Shown: piece by piece, positions 1-9,225 of the stretch
Numbering within the stretch: the stretch's first letter is position 1
Layout of the letters: each line of letters begins with the position of its first letter
Origin: Acidobacteriota bacterium
Lineage (GTDB): Bacteria > Acidobacteriota > Terriglobia > Acidiferrales > UBA7541
Direction: 5' to 3'
Length of the DNA: 64,000 nucleotides
Assembly (NCBI GenBank): GCA_013289955.1
Contig: JABCYZ010000008.1
Coordinates: forward strand, 118,471-182,470
Program-made: the position numbers and the translations under genes
The notes under the pieces: model-generated
What the model was told of the DNA's origin: nothing
The model's input: the letters and a program-made list of their open reading frames with translations, nothing else
Databases searched by the model: none

Positions 1-390
1 ATCTTCATTCCCCTGCCGTGTCTGCACCACCTGGAATCCCTGCGACTCCAGCGCACGGCGCACTTGGGCCGCAAAGTCGAGCACAATCTCGCTCTCCCGG
101 ATTCCCCCCGTTCCCCGGGCTCCCGGATCCGTCCCGCCGTGCGCCGGGTCAAGAACCACGACATTCAACCCTGCTCGTGGCACGGCCGGTGAAATAGTTT
201 GCGGAGGGCTTTCTGGCGTTGCAGGCTGTGCCTGAGGTGCAGCGGGCGCTGTTTCGGAAGTTGCCGGGGAAGAGAAACTGAGTACCCCGGCTCCTGAAAC
301 GAACAAAAGAAAAAGCGCGCCAATCCGAGATCCATTACGGACCCAAGCGCACTGCTTCATTCGAGCGATATTTTCCACGTCGAGCAGCAT
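1..390 (-). CDS. N-acetylmuramoyl-L-alanine amidase (Amidase_3), C-terminus outside window
   Basis: The reverse strand reads from an ATG at 390 (or the in-frame ATG at 360) to the window edge, about 130 codons, so only the N-terminal part is present. After a basic start and a hydrophobic stretch (GALFLLFVSGAGVL), which looks like a signal peptide, comes an Ala/Pro/Gln-rich linker and then VVVLDPAHGGTDPGARG. That is the first zinc-binding motif (D-P-x-H-G-G) of the Amidase_3 family, which cleaves the amide bond between muramic acid and the peptide stem in the periplasm. The following IRESEIVLDFA matches the conserved Glu-containing helix. I prefer the start at 360 because the signal peptide then begins MKQ; neither start has a strong ribosome binding site. 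Family assignment is firm; the physiological role is not shown. Confidence 0.85.
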   Translation of the reverse strand, partial: MLLDVENIARMKQCAWVRNGSRIGALFLLFVSGAGVLSFSSPATSETAPAAPQAQPATPESPPQTISPAVPRAGLNVVVLDPAHGGTDPGARGTGGIRESEIVLDFAAQVRRALESQGFQVVQTRQGNED

Positions 391-437
391 ACCAAATCTA
401 AACGCGATTCCGTGCTGCCCGAATCTCTCCCTCTACG

Positions 438-465
438 AAAAAGGAACGGTCTCTTCGACCGTCCC
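438..465 (-). terminator. Rho-independent terminator after the Spy-like gene
   Basis: On the minus strand a hairpin with arms GACGGT/GACCGT-type pairing (positions 446-451 with 457-462, extended by 443-444/463-464) and a 5-base loop is followed directly by a T-run (complement of 438-442). It lies about 90 bases beyond the stop of the gene ending at 551. Confidence 0.7.
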
Positions 466-550
466 TCGATGAATCGCGTCTAGAACCTTGATCCGGCCGA
501 TGAACTCTTGATTCCTAGGAATCGGACCGCCCCGGAGGTTGCCGACCCCA

Positions 551-997
551 TCAGCCCTGTGGCTGGGCCTGTGGCGGCTGTTGCGGCTGCTCTCGGCGAG
601 ACGCGCGCAAAGCCCGAACATTGGCCCGCATCTGTTGCCGCTGCTCAGGTGTCAAGAGTTTTACCATCTGCATGCGAGCGCTATGCCGCAGCTGATGAAT
701 CTTTGTTTCTTTCTGATCCGCCGCCAGCGACTCATCCTTATTCACGGCATCCAATTGCGCCTTGGTAGACTCATGAATTTTCTTCATGGCCGCTTTTTGA
801 TCCTCGGTCAGGTTCAGTCCTTGCATCGCGCCATGCTTTCTTCCTTCGTGCTGCGTTGGCCGGGCAGGTGCCGCCTGGCTTTGATCTTGGGCTGGTGGCT
901 CGGAGCCACTCTGTGCACGGCTGATTCCCGGCGCAAACGTCAACGCCAGTAATCCGGCGGCAATCGCGAGCTGCTTTCCTGTGTTCTTGCTGATCAT
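551..997 (-). CDS. Spy/CpxP-like LTXXQ periplasmic protein
   Basis: A 148-residue product with an N-terminal signal peptide (hydrophobic AIAAGLLALTF, then a probable cut after SRAQ), a Pro/Gln-rich spacer, and two copies of the family motif: LTEDQKAAM near the middle and LTPEQRQQM near the end. The Spy/CpxP/LTXXQ family acts in the periplasm as chaperones or envelope-stress sensors. The C-terminus is a low-complexity Gln/Pro tail. A longer reading frame starts at 1048, but the ATG at 997 is preceded by TGAGGACACCCC, which gives a ribosome binding site and puts the signal peptide at the N-terminus, so I chose 997. A terminator follows, so it is probably monocistronic. Confidence 0.8.
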   Translation of the reverse strand: MISKNTGKQLAIAAGLLALTFAPGISRAQSGSEPPAQDQSQAAPARPTQHEGRKHGAMQGLNLTEDQKAAMKKIHESTKAQLDAVNKDESLAADQKETKIHQLRHSARMQMVKLLTPEQRQQMRANVRALRASRREQPQQPPQAQPQG

Positions 998-1171
998 TGG
1001 GGTGTCCTCATTCTCTTCCGGGCTGGCGTTCTTTCTTCCTACCCTCATCTAACCCGCCCCGCCGGCGAATGTCGCGCTACCTGTCCTTCAGGAATTCACC
1101 GCCGCTTCTCCTTGATTCTGAGAGACATGCCGCGAATCCTCGTGCGCCATAGATCCCCCAACGCGCTCCAT

Positions 1172-1206
1172 AAAAAAGCCGCCCGGCCTTTAGAAAGCCG
1201 AGCGGC
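1172..1206 (-). terminator. Rho-independent terminator after the BNR propeller gene
   Basis: On the minus strand GCCGCTCGGC pairs with GGCCGGGCGGC around an 8-base loop and is followed by TTTTTT (complement of 1172-1177). It sits 37 bases beyond the stop codon at 1243. Confidence 0.85.
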
Positions 1207-1242
1207 ATAGCTCGTCCGTACCCGCCAGCTGGCTTGTCCGGT

Positions 1243-4200
1243 CTATTGCACTCTGAGCGGTTCGAAGTGCACCTTCTCCATCAACGAATTTACGCTCGCG
1301 ACGTCTTTCGTTTGAATCGCTTCCCACCGCCCCAGGGCGCTCTTTCCCGCTGCTTCCCATTTCTCGGCTGCCGCTGTCGCATCTGCCGAAGGAGCCACAT
1401 CGGCACCATCGACAATCCCCAGCAGAGTCCCCATCGCAGCCGACACTTGCCGCAGCGTCGCCGGCTCCTTTCCCGGCACGCTAAATCCAAAACCTCCGAA
1501 GCCGCCGCCGGACGCGGAGCCGGCCACTGCCCCAATCTCTTTCTCAAGGTCCGAAAGCGCCGTCATGGCCTCCGTACTTGCCGCCGCCTGCTTCTTTCGC
1601 GCCGCAATTTGCTTTTGTAGATCGTCCGCACGCGTAACTGCTGCAGAGAACTCTCCCGCGCCCGCCGCCAGTCTTGAAGCCAAGCGGAACTGCCGCTGCA
1701 AATCCTCTCTGCTCGTCTTCACGCCCGGGTCCATCTTGAGCACCAATGGCACCGAAATCGTTTTTCCCGCTGCCGTCAGCTTCACCGTGTACCGCCCCGG
1801 AACCGCCAACGGCCCTCCTCCACCGCGTCGAGACCGCCGCCGGGCTCCCGCAAAGGCATACCGCAAGTCCCAAACGAATCGGTGCATCCCGGCCTCCGCC
1901 GATAATGGCTCCGCGTCATGCACCCAGTACATCGGGATGTCCAGTTCGTCCGGATTTGTCTTCGGCATTTCGTCGGTACTCGCAAATCGCCGCACCGATT
2001 TCCCCTCCGCGTCAATAATCTCCAGCTGTACAGCCCCCGTCTGTTTCTCCCGCAAGTAGTACTCTAGTACCGCTCCCGTCGGTGGATTTGCTGCCTGCGG
2101 CTCATCCAGTGGTATCGGCGTTCCCTGATCCGCTCCCGGACGAACTCGATACGCCGTCTGTGGCTCAAAGAGCCAGGTATCCGCGCTTGCCACTTTCGCG
2201 CTCCACTGCCGCAGCGGCGTCACATCGTCCAGCACCCAGAAGGATCGCCCAAACGTCGCGATCACCAGATCATCGTCATGCACAACCAAATCGCGCACCG
2301 AAGTCGTCGGCAGATTAAATTGCAGCGGCGACCAGCTGTCTCCATCATCAAACGAAACGTACACGCCTTTTTCCGTGCATGCATACAGCAACCCGGGAAC
2401 CTTCGGATCTTCCCGCACGCAATTCAGAAAGCTTCCTTCGGGAATCCCCTCCGAAGCCCGCTGCCACGTCTTCCCAAAATCCTTCGTGCGATACAGATAA
2501 GCCCGCAAATCTTCCAGACGGTGCCGATCCACCGCGGCAAAAGCTTCGCCGGAGTGGGAGCGCGACGCCGAAATATGCGTCACTTTGCTCCACGGCGTCA
2601 GGTCCTTCGGCGTGACGTCACTCCACGTTTTGCCTTCGTTCCGCGTCAGCTGTACGAGTCCGTCATCCGTCCCCACCCAAATTTCGCCCGCCTGTCTTGG
2701 CGAAGGCGCAATGGTATAAATCACGCCATGCCTTTTTCCTGGCGGGATATCCGCCGCCGTCGCCGCATCCAAATTCGCCGGAATGCCCGGATCTTCCCGC
2801 GTCAGATCCGGGCTGATCTTCTGCCAGGAATTTCCGCCGTCCGCCGTTCGAAACAAGACTTGAGCGCTGAAATACAGCACATGCGGCTCAATTTCCGAAA
2901 AAACCAGCGGCAGAGTCCAAGTCCGCCGGTAGTCGCCGGGATACATCATGGTCGGCGGGATCTGCTGAACTTCTTCGTCGTGAAAATCCTGACGCACCAC
3001 CGATCCGCCGTAAATGATTTCGGGATTCAACGGATCGGGCGCGACGTAGTCGCTCTCGCCTCCGGCTTCCATCGGCCGCCAATCTTGAAAATTTAGCCCT
3101 CGCCACTTGCTGCGGCTCGGCGTGGCGGCAGCTCCGCTGTCCTGCTGCGCGCCATACACCCAGTAGGGGAATCGATTGTCCGTCGCCACATGATAAAACT
3201 GTCCGGTTGGCTGGTTGTACCAGGAGCTCCACGTCTCCCCGCCATTACGCGTCACGATCACGCCTTGATCGCATCCCAGTACCATGCGCTGCGGATTGTC
3301 TGGATCGATCCAAAGCTGGTGATAATCGTCTCCGCCAGGCGCACCCTTGATCGCCGTAAACGTCTTACCTCCATCGCGCGAACGATACGTCGAAGTGTTC
3401 GGCACATACACCGTGTCCGGATCCTGCGAATCGACGCTCACCTCGCAGAAATACCACCCACGTCCCCAAATGCGCGCATCTTTCGAAACGCGTGTCCAAT
3501 TCTCGCCGCCATCATCCGAGCGGTACATCCCGCCTTCTTTCGCGTCAGCAATCAAGTAAATCCGCTCCGCATTGCTCCGCGCAAAGGCAATCCCCATCCG
3601 CCCCAGCTCTTCGGAAGGCAATCCGTGTCCGGTCAACTGCTCCCAATGGTCTCCGCCATCCTTCGAGCGATAAAGCCCCGTTCCTGGCCCCTTCGACGGC
3701 GGATAAATGCTCCACGGCGGCCGCCGGGTCTGCAGCAAAGCCGCGTAGAGAATCTGTGAATTCCCCGGCTTCATCGCCAAGTCAATCGCGCCGGTGTTCT
3801 CGTCCTTGAAAAGAATCTGCTGCCACGTTTTCCCGCCATCGTTTGAACGAAAGACTCCCCGCTCTTTGTTCGGTCCATACGCATGCCCCAGCGCCGCCAC
3901 AAAGACCTTTTCCGGATCGTCCGGGTCCACCACAATCCGCGCAATCTGCCGCGAGTCCTCCAAACCGATGTGCGTCCAAGTCTTGCCAGCGTCCGTCGAT
4001 TCATACATTCCGTTCCCATACGAAATGCTCGAGCGCATGTCCGCCTCGCCCGACCCCACGTAAATCACATTCGCATTCGACGGCGCCACGGCAATCGCCC
4101 CAATCGAACCGACCGGCTCCGCGTCAAATATCGGATTCCACGTCCGTCCCGCATCATTCGTTTTCCAAACGCCGCCGTTCACCGATCCGAAGTAATAGAC

Positions 4201-4398
4201 CTCCGGTTGCCCCCGCACTCCCGTCACTGCCAGCGTTCGCCCCGCCCGAAAGGGCCCAATCGACCGCCACTTCATTTCCAGAAAGAACTTTTGGTCAAAC
4301 TTCGGGGCCGCGTCCGGCAAAGCCGCGGCTGTCGCGTGCAGAAACAGTGCCAGGCCGGAAACTAGCAGGAGTAGTAGGAAAAGCCGCAGCTTCTTCAC
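1243..4398 (-). CDS. Secreted BNR/sortilin-like beta-propeller protein
   Basis: A 1051-residue exported protein. It starts at a GTG (codon 4396-4398) preceded by GGAGACAAGACT and opens with a signal peptide (MKKLRLFLLLLLVSGLALFL). The body carries many Asp-box/BNR motifs of the form S-x-D-x-G-x-T-W (for example STDAGKTW, SNDGGKTW, SRDGGKTF, SFDDGDSW), which mark the turns of beta-propellers as in VPS10/sortilin-type proteins. After about residue 720 the repeats stop; a beta-rich segment and an Ala-rich, probably helical segment follow. Proteins of this build are abundant in Acidobacteriota and Bacteroidota and are often labelled glycosyl hydrolase, but I see no catalytic sialidase residues. 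The function is probably binding or scaffolding outside the cell; the ligand is unknown. Confidence 0.85.
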   Translation of the reverse strand: MKKLRLFLLLLLVSGLALFLHATAAALPDAAPKFDQKFFLEMKWRSIGPFRAGRTLAVTGVRGQPEVYYFGSVNGGVWKTNDAGRTWNPIFDAEPVGSIGAIAVAPSNANVIYVGSGEADMRSSISYGNGMYESTDAGKTWTHIGLEDSRQIARIVVDPDDPEKVFVAALGHAYGPNKERGVFRSNDGGKTWQQILFKDENTGAIDLAMKPGNSQILYAALLQTRRPPWSIYPPSKGPGTGLYRSKDGGDHWEQLTGHGLPSEELGRMGIAFARSNAERIYLIADAKEGGMYRSDDGGENWTRVSKDARIWGRGWYFCEVSVDSQDPDTVYVPNTSTYRSRDGGKTFTAIKGAPGGDDYHQLWIDPDNPQRMVLGCDQGVIVTRNGGETWSSWYNQPTGQFYHVATDNRFPYWVYGAQQDSGAAATPSRSKWRGLNFQDWRPMEAGGESDYVAPDPLNPEIIYGGSVVRQDFHDEEVQQIPPTMMYPGDYRRTWTLPLVFSEIEPHVLYFSAQVLFRTADGGNSWQKISPDLTREDPGIPANLDAATAADIPPGKRHGVIYTIAPSPRQAGEIWVGTDDGLVQLTRNEGKTWSDVTPKDLTPWSKVTHISASRSHSGEAFAAVDRHRLEDLRAYLYRTKDFGKTWQRASEGIPEGSFLNCVREDPKVPGLLYACTEKGVYVSFDDGDSWSPLQFNLPTTSVRDLVVHDDDLVIATFGRSFWVLDDVTPLRQWSAKVASADTWLFEPQTAYRVRPGADQGTPIPLDEPQAANPPTGAVLEYYLREKQTGAVQLEIIDAEGKSVRRFASTDEMPKTNPDELDIPMYWVHDAEPLSAEAGMHRFVWDLRYAFAGARRRSRRGGGGPLAVPGRYTVKLTAAGKTISVPLVLKMDPGVKTSREDLQRQFRLASRLAAGAGEFSAAVTRADDLQKQIAARKKQAAASTEAMTALSDLEKEIGAVAGSASGGGFGGFGFSVPGKEPATLRQVSAAMGTLLGIVDGADVAPSADATAAAEKWEAAGKSALGRWEAIQTKDVASVNSLMEKVHFEPLRVQ

Positions 4399-4476
4399 AG
4401 TCTTGTCTCCAGTTGGAAAAATGAATTCAGAAGTGAATTGGGGAGTATAGCAGGAGCGCCGCCAAGGCGCCGAAGC

Positions 4477-5901
4477 TTAGTCGCCCGTAACCGCGTTCGG
4501 CGTAGCCGCCGGAGCAATCACTGATCGCCGCAGCGGCTTGGTCGCCGCATAGAGAACAAATCCGCCCGCGATAATCATCGAGCCAAACAGCAGCCCGTTC
4601 ATCCCAAGAATGTTTTCACTTTCGCTCTCGACCATTGCCAAGCTCATCAGCAACAGCGGAAAGATCCCGCAGGAAATCGCCCCAACCAACCCGCCGGGCA
4701 CCTTGAACTCGCGCTTCAATTCAGGCTCGCGTATCCGCAAGACCACCAGCGTTACGAACTCCAGCATCAAGCTCGCGCCATAAAGCATAATGTCCAAAGT
4801 CACGAGCTTCCTGAATCCCAACCCCAGGCACAGCGCCCAGCACCCCGCGCAAACCAGAATAGCCAGCCACGGCGCATGGGTTTTCGAACTCGTCTTCGCA
4901 AACACCTTCGGCAGCATTCCGTCGCGCGCCATCGCCAGCGGAAGCCTCGAGTAACTCATCACCAGCGCGTTGAACATCCCGAACGCGCTCATCATCCCGC
5001 CGATCACGATCAGCAAACGTAGCCACTCAAATCCCCAAATTTTTCCGCCAATTAACCCAGCAATCGTCGCCCAAGCCCCGTCCGTGCCAAACGCCGCCGC
5101 TGGAATCCCCGTAAAGTACACCGCCAGGAAAGGCAGCACGTATGTCAGCGCAACCAGAATGACTGCCGCGATCATCGCTCTCGGATAAGTCCGCTGCGGT
5201 CTCTCCACCTCTTGCGCGATCGTCGAAGCGTTGTCCCATCCCATGTAATTCCACATCGCCACAAGCACGCCGCCCAGCAAACCGAGACCTGTCGCTTCCG
5301 CCCCGCCATGCCCGCTGCTACCAGCAAAGGCTCCCACTCGAAAAGGCGCCATCACCACGATCACTGCAAAAGGCGCGGAAAGAAAAAAGAACAACCACAG
5401 CGAAGTGATGCCCACAACGCGAATTCCAAGGATATTCAGCAGCGCGCAAGTCACAACTACAAAGAGCCCAGCCATCACGGCGTGACTACTGGAACCAAAC
5501 CACGGCGACATCTGCTTCAAATAAAACACGAACAGCGTGGGATAGATCGCCATGTCAAAGATGCTCGCCACCAAAGACAGCCAAGCCTCTTGAAATCCCC
5601 AGAAGTTTCCCAGCCCGCGTCGCACCCACGCGTAGTAACCGCCCTCAGCCGGCAAGGCGCTGGAAAGTTCCCCGATCATGAACGCCGTCGGCAAGCACCA
5701 CAAGACCGGCAAGAAAAGCAAAATCAAAATCCCATGCCCGTACCCCGCGCCATGCACGATCTCTTCGGTCCCGTACGTCCCCCCGGACACCATAAAAAAC
5801 GTCGCCGCCACAAGCGGCCAGAGCGTCAGCTTTGCGATCTTTTTTTTCGCTGTTGAAATGGCGTGGGAAGGAATCTGGGCAGGAAGGGATAAAGAACTCA
5901 A
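4477..5901 (-). CDS. APC-superfamily amino acid permease
   Basis: A 474-residue inner-membrane protein with about 12 hydrophobic segments. The first segment contains the unwound-helix region MVSGGTYGTEE, typical of APC transporters (consensus GxGxxxG-like near the substrate site), followed by FMIGELSSALPAEGGYYAWV, a strong signature of the family. It probably imports an amino acid or a related amine by ion symport; the substrate cannot be read from the sequence. The start is a TTG (complement of 5899-5901), supported by AAGGAGGA 12 bases upstream. No transport partners are adjacent; the gene stands between the BNR propeller gene and a divergent S9 peptidase. Confidence 0.85.
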   Translation of the reverse strand: MSSLSLPAQIPSHAISTAKKKIAKLTLWPLVAATFFMVSGGTYGTEEIVHGAGYGHGILILLFLPVLWCLPTAFMIGELSSALPAEGGYYAWVRRGLGNFWGFQEAWLSLVASIFDMAIYPTLFVFYLKQMSPWFGSSSHAVMAGLFVVVTCALLNILGIRVVGITSLWLFFFLSAPFAVIVVMAPFRVGAFAGSSGHGGAEATGLGLLGGVLVAMWNYMGWDNASTIAQEVERPQRTYPRAMIAAVILVALTYVLPFLAVYFTGIPAAAFGTDGAWATIAGLIGGKIWGFEWLRLLIVIGGMMSAFGMFNALVMSYSRLPLAMARDGMLPKVFAKTSSKTHAPWLAILVCAGCWALCLGLGFRKLVTLDIMLYGASLMLEFVTLVVLRIREPELKREFKVPGGLVGAISCGIFPLLLMSLAMVESESENILGMNGLLFGSMIIAGGFVLYAATKPLRRSVIAPAATPNAVTGD

Positions 5902-6168
5902 TTTTTACTCTCGTCCTCCTTAGCGATTCTCACTCGCGCGCTGGGGGAAGTGAGTTCGCATTCGAAGAATACAAGGTTCGCCCCCGCATGCAACAAAAAA
6001 ATGCACTCCGCAGAATATTTTTTCAACGTGCAAACGGTCCCCTTCAACAGGGCCCGCGCCTCTCAAGCCCGCTCCCTGCTTGTCTTCCGCGGCTCGGCCC
6101 CGGCTCGGTGGCTGTGCTAAACTCCGCCCTTTGGTTTCGCGCCCATTTTCGTCTCAGGAGTCGTCTGC

Positions 6169-8337
6169 ATGAGGACTTTCTCGGCCGTCCGCTGTCTCCA
6201 TCTCTCGGTACTCTCTGTCGCCGCGTTTAGCGGCCTTTCTGCCTCCGAGCAATCGTCTTCGCTTCGCCCCATCACGATCGGCGACTACTTCCAGATCCAA
6301 ACCGCCCACGATCCTCAAATCAGCCCCGACGGCCAGTGGGTGGCCTATTCCGTCGATAGTGCGTCACTTAAGACCGACAAAAACGAAACCAGAATCTGGT
6401 TGATCCGTATCTCCGGCGGCGACGCGCTCCCCATGACCGCTGCAGGCTTCTCCTCCACCCATCCCCGCTGGAGCCCCGACGGCAAATTCCTGGCCTTCCT
6501 CTCCGAGCGCAGCGAAGGCAAGGCCCAGGTCTGGCTCCTCAACCGCCTTGGCGGTGAAGCCCAGCAACTCACTGACACGCCTCAAGATGTCGAAGATTTC
6601 GCATGGTCTCCCGATGGTCGCCGCCTGGTTCTTGTTCTGAAAGATCCCACTCCCGAAGAACTAGCCGCTTCCAAAGAAATATCCGCGGCCCCCGGTCACT
6701 CGCCAGCCGGAACGACCCCTGATTCTGACTCCGAAGACAAAAAGTCCAGATCCAAAAAGCCTTGGGTCATCGACCGCCTTCAATTCAAGCTCGACGAAGT
6801 CGGCTACCTCGACCGCCGGCGCACCCACCTCTACGTTTTCGAGGTCGCCAAGAAATCTCTCGCCCAAATCACCGGCGGCGACTTCGACGACTCCGAACCC
6901 GTCTGGTCCCCTGATTCGAAACTCCTCGCTTTCACGAGCAACCGCTCTGCTCCCGACCCCGACGCCACCTACAACTCCGACATCTGGACTGTCGACGCCT
7001 CCAACACCGACAAACGCGCCGATCTCACACAAATCACCACCAACCCTGGCATCGACATGTCCCCTGCATGGTCCCCCGACGGCAAATCCATCGCCTACGT
7101 CACCATGCTCGATCCCAAACTCTTCGACTACGCCACCCACCACCTCGCGGTCTCTCCCGCCACGGGCGGCCCAGCGAAGGTCCTCACGCTTTCCCTCGAC
7201 CGTATGGTCAGCAATCCCCATTTCTCTTCCGACGGAAAATTTATCTATTTTGTGGCCGACCATGACGGCGCTCTGGTCCTTAAGACCATTCACCTCGAAT
7301 CGGGCGGAATCGCGGACGCCGCCGCAGTCCCCTATATGTCCCCTGGGCAGTACTCCGGCGCTCGCACGGTCAACGGCTATTCCGTCAGCCCCGGCCCGGT
7401 ACCCTCCGTCGTCGCTCAAATCGCCACCGTCGACCGCCCCGATGAGCTCTTTAGGATCGAGGGCAACCAGTACAAGCAACTCACGCACGTCAACGACGCG
7501 CTCTTCTCCCAGCTAAAGCTCTCTCACGGAGAATACGTCCACTTCAAAAGCAAGGACAGCACCCCCGTCTCCGGCTATCTTTACAAGCCCCTCGATTTCG
7601 CCGCCGGTAAAAAATATCCCACTCTGCTTATCCCCCACGGCGGCCCCGTCTGGGCCTACTACGCCGAGTTCTCCCATCTCGCCCAGCTCTACGCCGCCAA
7701 CGGCTACGCCGTCCTTTTTCCTAATCCCCGGGGCTCGACCGGCTACGGCCAGGACTTCGCTAAAGCCATCTACGCCGACTGGGGCAACAAGGACTTCCAG
7801 GACGACATGGCCATGGTCGACTACGCCATCGAGCAAGGCATCGCAGACCCTGACAAACTAGGCGTGGGAGGCTGGTCCTATGGCGGCATCTCCACCGACT
7901 TCATCATCACCCAAACTACCCGTTTCAAAGCCGCCATCTCAGGCGCCGGCGCCGCCGAATTCTCGAGCCTCTACGGCCACGACCAATACCAAAAAGACTA
8001 TGAAACCGAGCTAGGCTTCCCCTGGGAAAATCAAGCCGCCTGGACCAAAGTCTCCCCATTCCGCAACGTCGCCAAAGTCACCACCCCCACCCTCTTCATG
8101 GGCGGCAATATCGATTGGAACGTACCTATCCTCGGCGGCGAGCAAATGTACCAAGCCCTGAAACGCCTCGGTCGCACAACCGAACTGGTCGTCTACCCCG
8201 ACGAATACCACGAGTTCACGCTCCCCTCGCACATCAAGGACCGCCTCGAACGCGACCTGGCGTGGTATGCCCACTTCGTCAAAGCCGACGGCACCCCGGC
8301 CCGCCCCGCCGAGCCCCCGTCCAAATTGACAGACTAG
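6169..8337 (+). CDS. Secreted S9 family peptidase (acylaminoacyl-peptidase-like), paralogue A
   Basis: A 722-residue exported serine peptidase. It has a signal peptide, an N-terminal propeller built from PD40-type repeats (SPDGQWVAY, SPDGKFLAF, SPDSKLLAF, SPDGKSIAY), and a C-terminal alpha/beta hydrolase domain. The catalytic Ser is residue 570 in GGWSYGG, with the expected Asp at 649 (GNIDWNVP) and His at 681 (DEYHEF). The oxyanion segment HGGP is present. Family members cut short peptides, often after proline or at blocked N-termini; the true substrate is unknown. A close paralogue lies at 17973-20096. Start ATG 6169 follows CAGGAGTCGTCTGC. Confidence 0.9.
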   Translation: MRTFSAVRCLHLSVLSVAAFSGLSASEQSSSLRPITIGDYFQIQTAHDPQISPDGQWVAYSVDSASLKTDKNETRIWLIRISGGDALPMTAAGFSSTHPRWSPDGKFLAFLSERSEGKAQVWLLNRLGGEAQQLTDTPQDVEDFAWSPDGRRLVLVLKDPTPEELAASKEISAAPGHSPAGTTPDSDSEDKKSRSKKPWVIDRLQFKLDEVGYLDRRRTHLYVFEVAKKSLAQITGGDFDDSEPVWSPDSKLLAFTSNRSAPDPDATYNSDIWTVDASNTDKRADLTQITTNPGIDMSPAWSPDGKSIAYVTMLDPKLFDYATHHLAVSPATGGPAKVLTLSLDRMVSNPHFSSDGKFIYFVADHDGALVLKTIHLESGGIADAAAVPYMSPGQYSGARTVNGYSVSPGPVPSVVAQIATVDRPDELFRIEGNQYKQLTHVNDALFSQLKLSHGEYVHFKSKDSTPVSGYLYKPLDFAAGKKYPTLLIPHGGPVWAYYAEFSHLAQLYAANGYAVLFPNPRGSTGYGQDFAKAIYADWGNKDFQDDMAMVDYAIEQGIADPDKLGVGGWSYGGISTDFIITQTTRFKAAISGAGAAEFSSLYGHDQYQKDYETELGFPWENQAAWTKVSPFRNVAKVTTPTLFMGGNIDWNVPILGGEQMYQALKRLGRTTELVVYPDEYHEFTLPSHIKDRLERDLAWYAHFVKADGTPARPAEPPSKLTD

Positions 8338-8402
8338 GTGTAGGGGTCGTACCAGTGAAGACGACGGTTGAACCTGCTCAGTGGCGATCTTCGCCCGCGG
8401 TT

Positions 8403-8972
8403 TCATCCCGCGGAAAGCGGCGGCCCAAGCAGCTCCATACCGTACGCGCGGTAAATCTGCGCCTCGTTGGCATAATTGCCGCCATGGAAGTGCTTCGCGT
8501 TGTCCCTAAAGAAGGCTTCCATTTTGTTGGCGGGCGCGAAGGCGATCAGTACTTTGCCGGGAGTGTCCCCGGTGAACGCCCAGGCGTGAGGCACCTCTCG
8601 CGGACCGAGAATGGAATCGCCGGCTTCTAGATGGAAGCGTTCGGACCCCACCTCCAGCGTGTAATCTCCTTCGATCACATAGAACCACTCGTCTTCGTTG
8701 TGGTGCAAATGGCGTGGCGGACCACCTTTCTTAGCATTGGTATGCTCGAAGAGGAACAGTGCGCCGCCGCTATCTCGCGTCGTGACCTTGAAATCCGTCG
8801 AACTGATCCCGATGCTGTGGTGTTCGCCCTCTCGGTCCTCGCCATGAGGAACTAGCACACCCTTGGCATCGGTTGACGCCGGCGCTGACGATTTCGTGGA
8901 CTGCCCCAGTACAAGCAAAGGAGCAGCAGCCAATGCTGCCTCAACAAACGATCGACGGTTTAATTCGCTCAT
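8403..8972 (-). CDS. Exported cupin-domain protein
   Basis: A 189-residue single-domain cupin. The N-terminus NRRSFVEAALAAAPLLVLG is a Tat-type signal (twin Arg, then a hydrophobic stretch). Cupin motif 1 is seen as RHLHHNEDEWFYVIEGD, with His/His/Glu metal ligands, and motif 2 as GPREVPHAW with the second-site His. Cupins of this type are metal-dependent isomerases, dioxygenases or sugar-binding proteins. It lies next to an isomerase/epimerase and a sugar-oxidising GMC system, so a role in an oxidised-sugar pathway is a reasonable inference, but nothing proves it. Start ATG 8972 has GGAG about 9 bases upstream. Confidence 0.8.
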   Translation of the reverse strand: MSELNRRSFVEAALAAAPLLVLGQSTKSSAPASTDAKGVLVPHGEDREGEHHSIGISSTDFKVTTRDSGGALFLFEHTNAKKGGPPRHLHHNEDEWFYVIEGDYTLEVGSERFHLEAGDSILGPREVPHAWAFTGDTPGKVLIAFAPANKMEAFFRDNAKHFHGGNYANEAQIYRAYGMELLGPPLSAG

Positions 8973-8993
8973 TCCGATAATCTCCAGGCCTCT

Positions 8994-9224
8994 TCAGCCC
9001 CGCAGCGTAATTTCCAAGGCTTTGATTTCGCCCGAGTATACATGGTCCAGCTGTATATCCGCTTTTCCCTTCACCGGAGCAACCAAAAGTCGGGCAGTCG
9101 GCACAGTGTGCCGTACCGGTCGGTAGGTAACGCCTTCCTCCCCGTTAAGTGAAAAGTCATATACAATCTGCGCGCTCGGAAGGCGAGCTCTACGGGCAAG
9201 TGTGAATTTTGCTAGGGAGGCCAT
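8994..9224 (-). other. Possible small gene or gene fragment, unrecognised
   Basis: A 76-codon frame on the minus strand, starting ATG 9224 and stopping 21 bases before the cupin start. Its translation includes QIVYDFSLNGEEGVTYRPV and ends DHVYSGEIKALEITLRG, which looks protein-like (beta-rich) rather than random. It overlaps the ribosome binding site of the divergent gene at 9226 and has no clear ribosome binding site of its own. It could be a fragment of a larger beta-sandwich protein. I do not recognise a family. Confidence 0.25.
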
Positions 9225-9225
9225 T

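Noticed and set aside
1243..4398. Sialidase (glycosyl hydrolase) call for the BNR protein
   Set aside because: Asp-box repeats alone do not define a sialidase; the Arg triad and other catalytic residues were not found.
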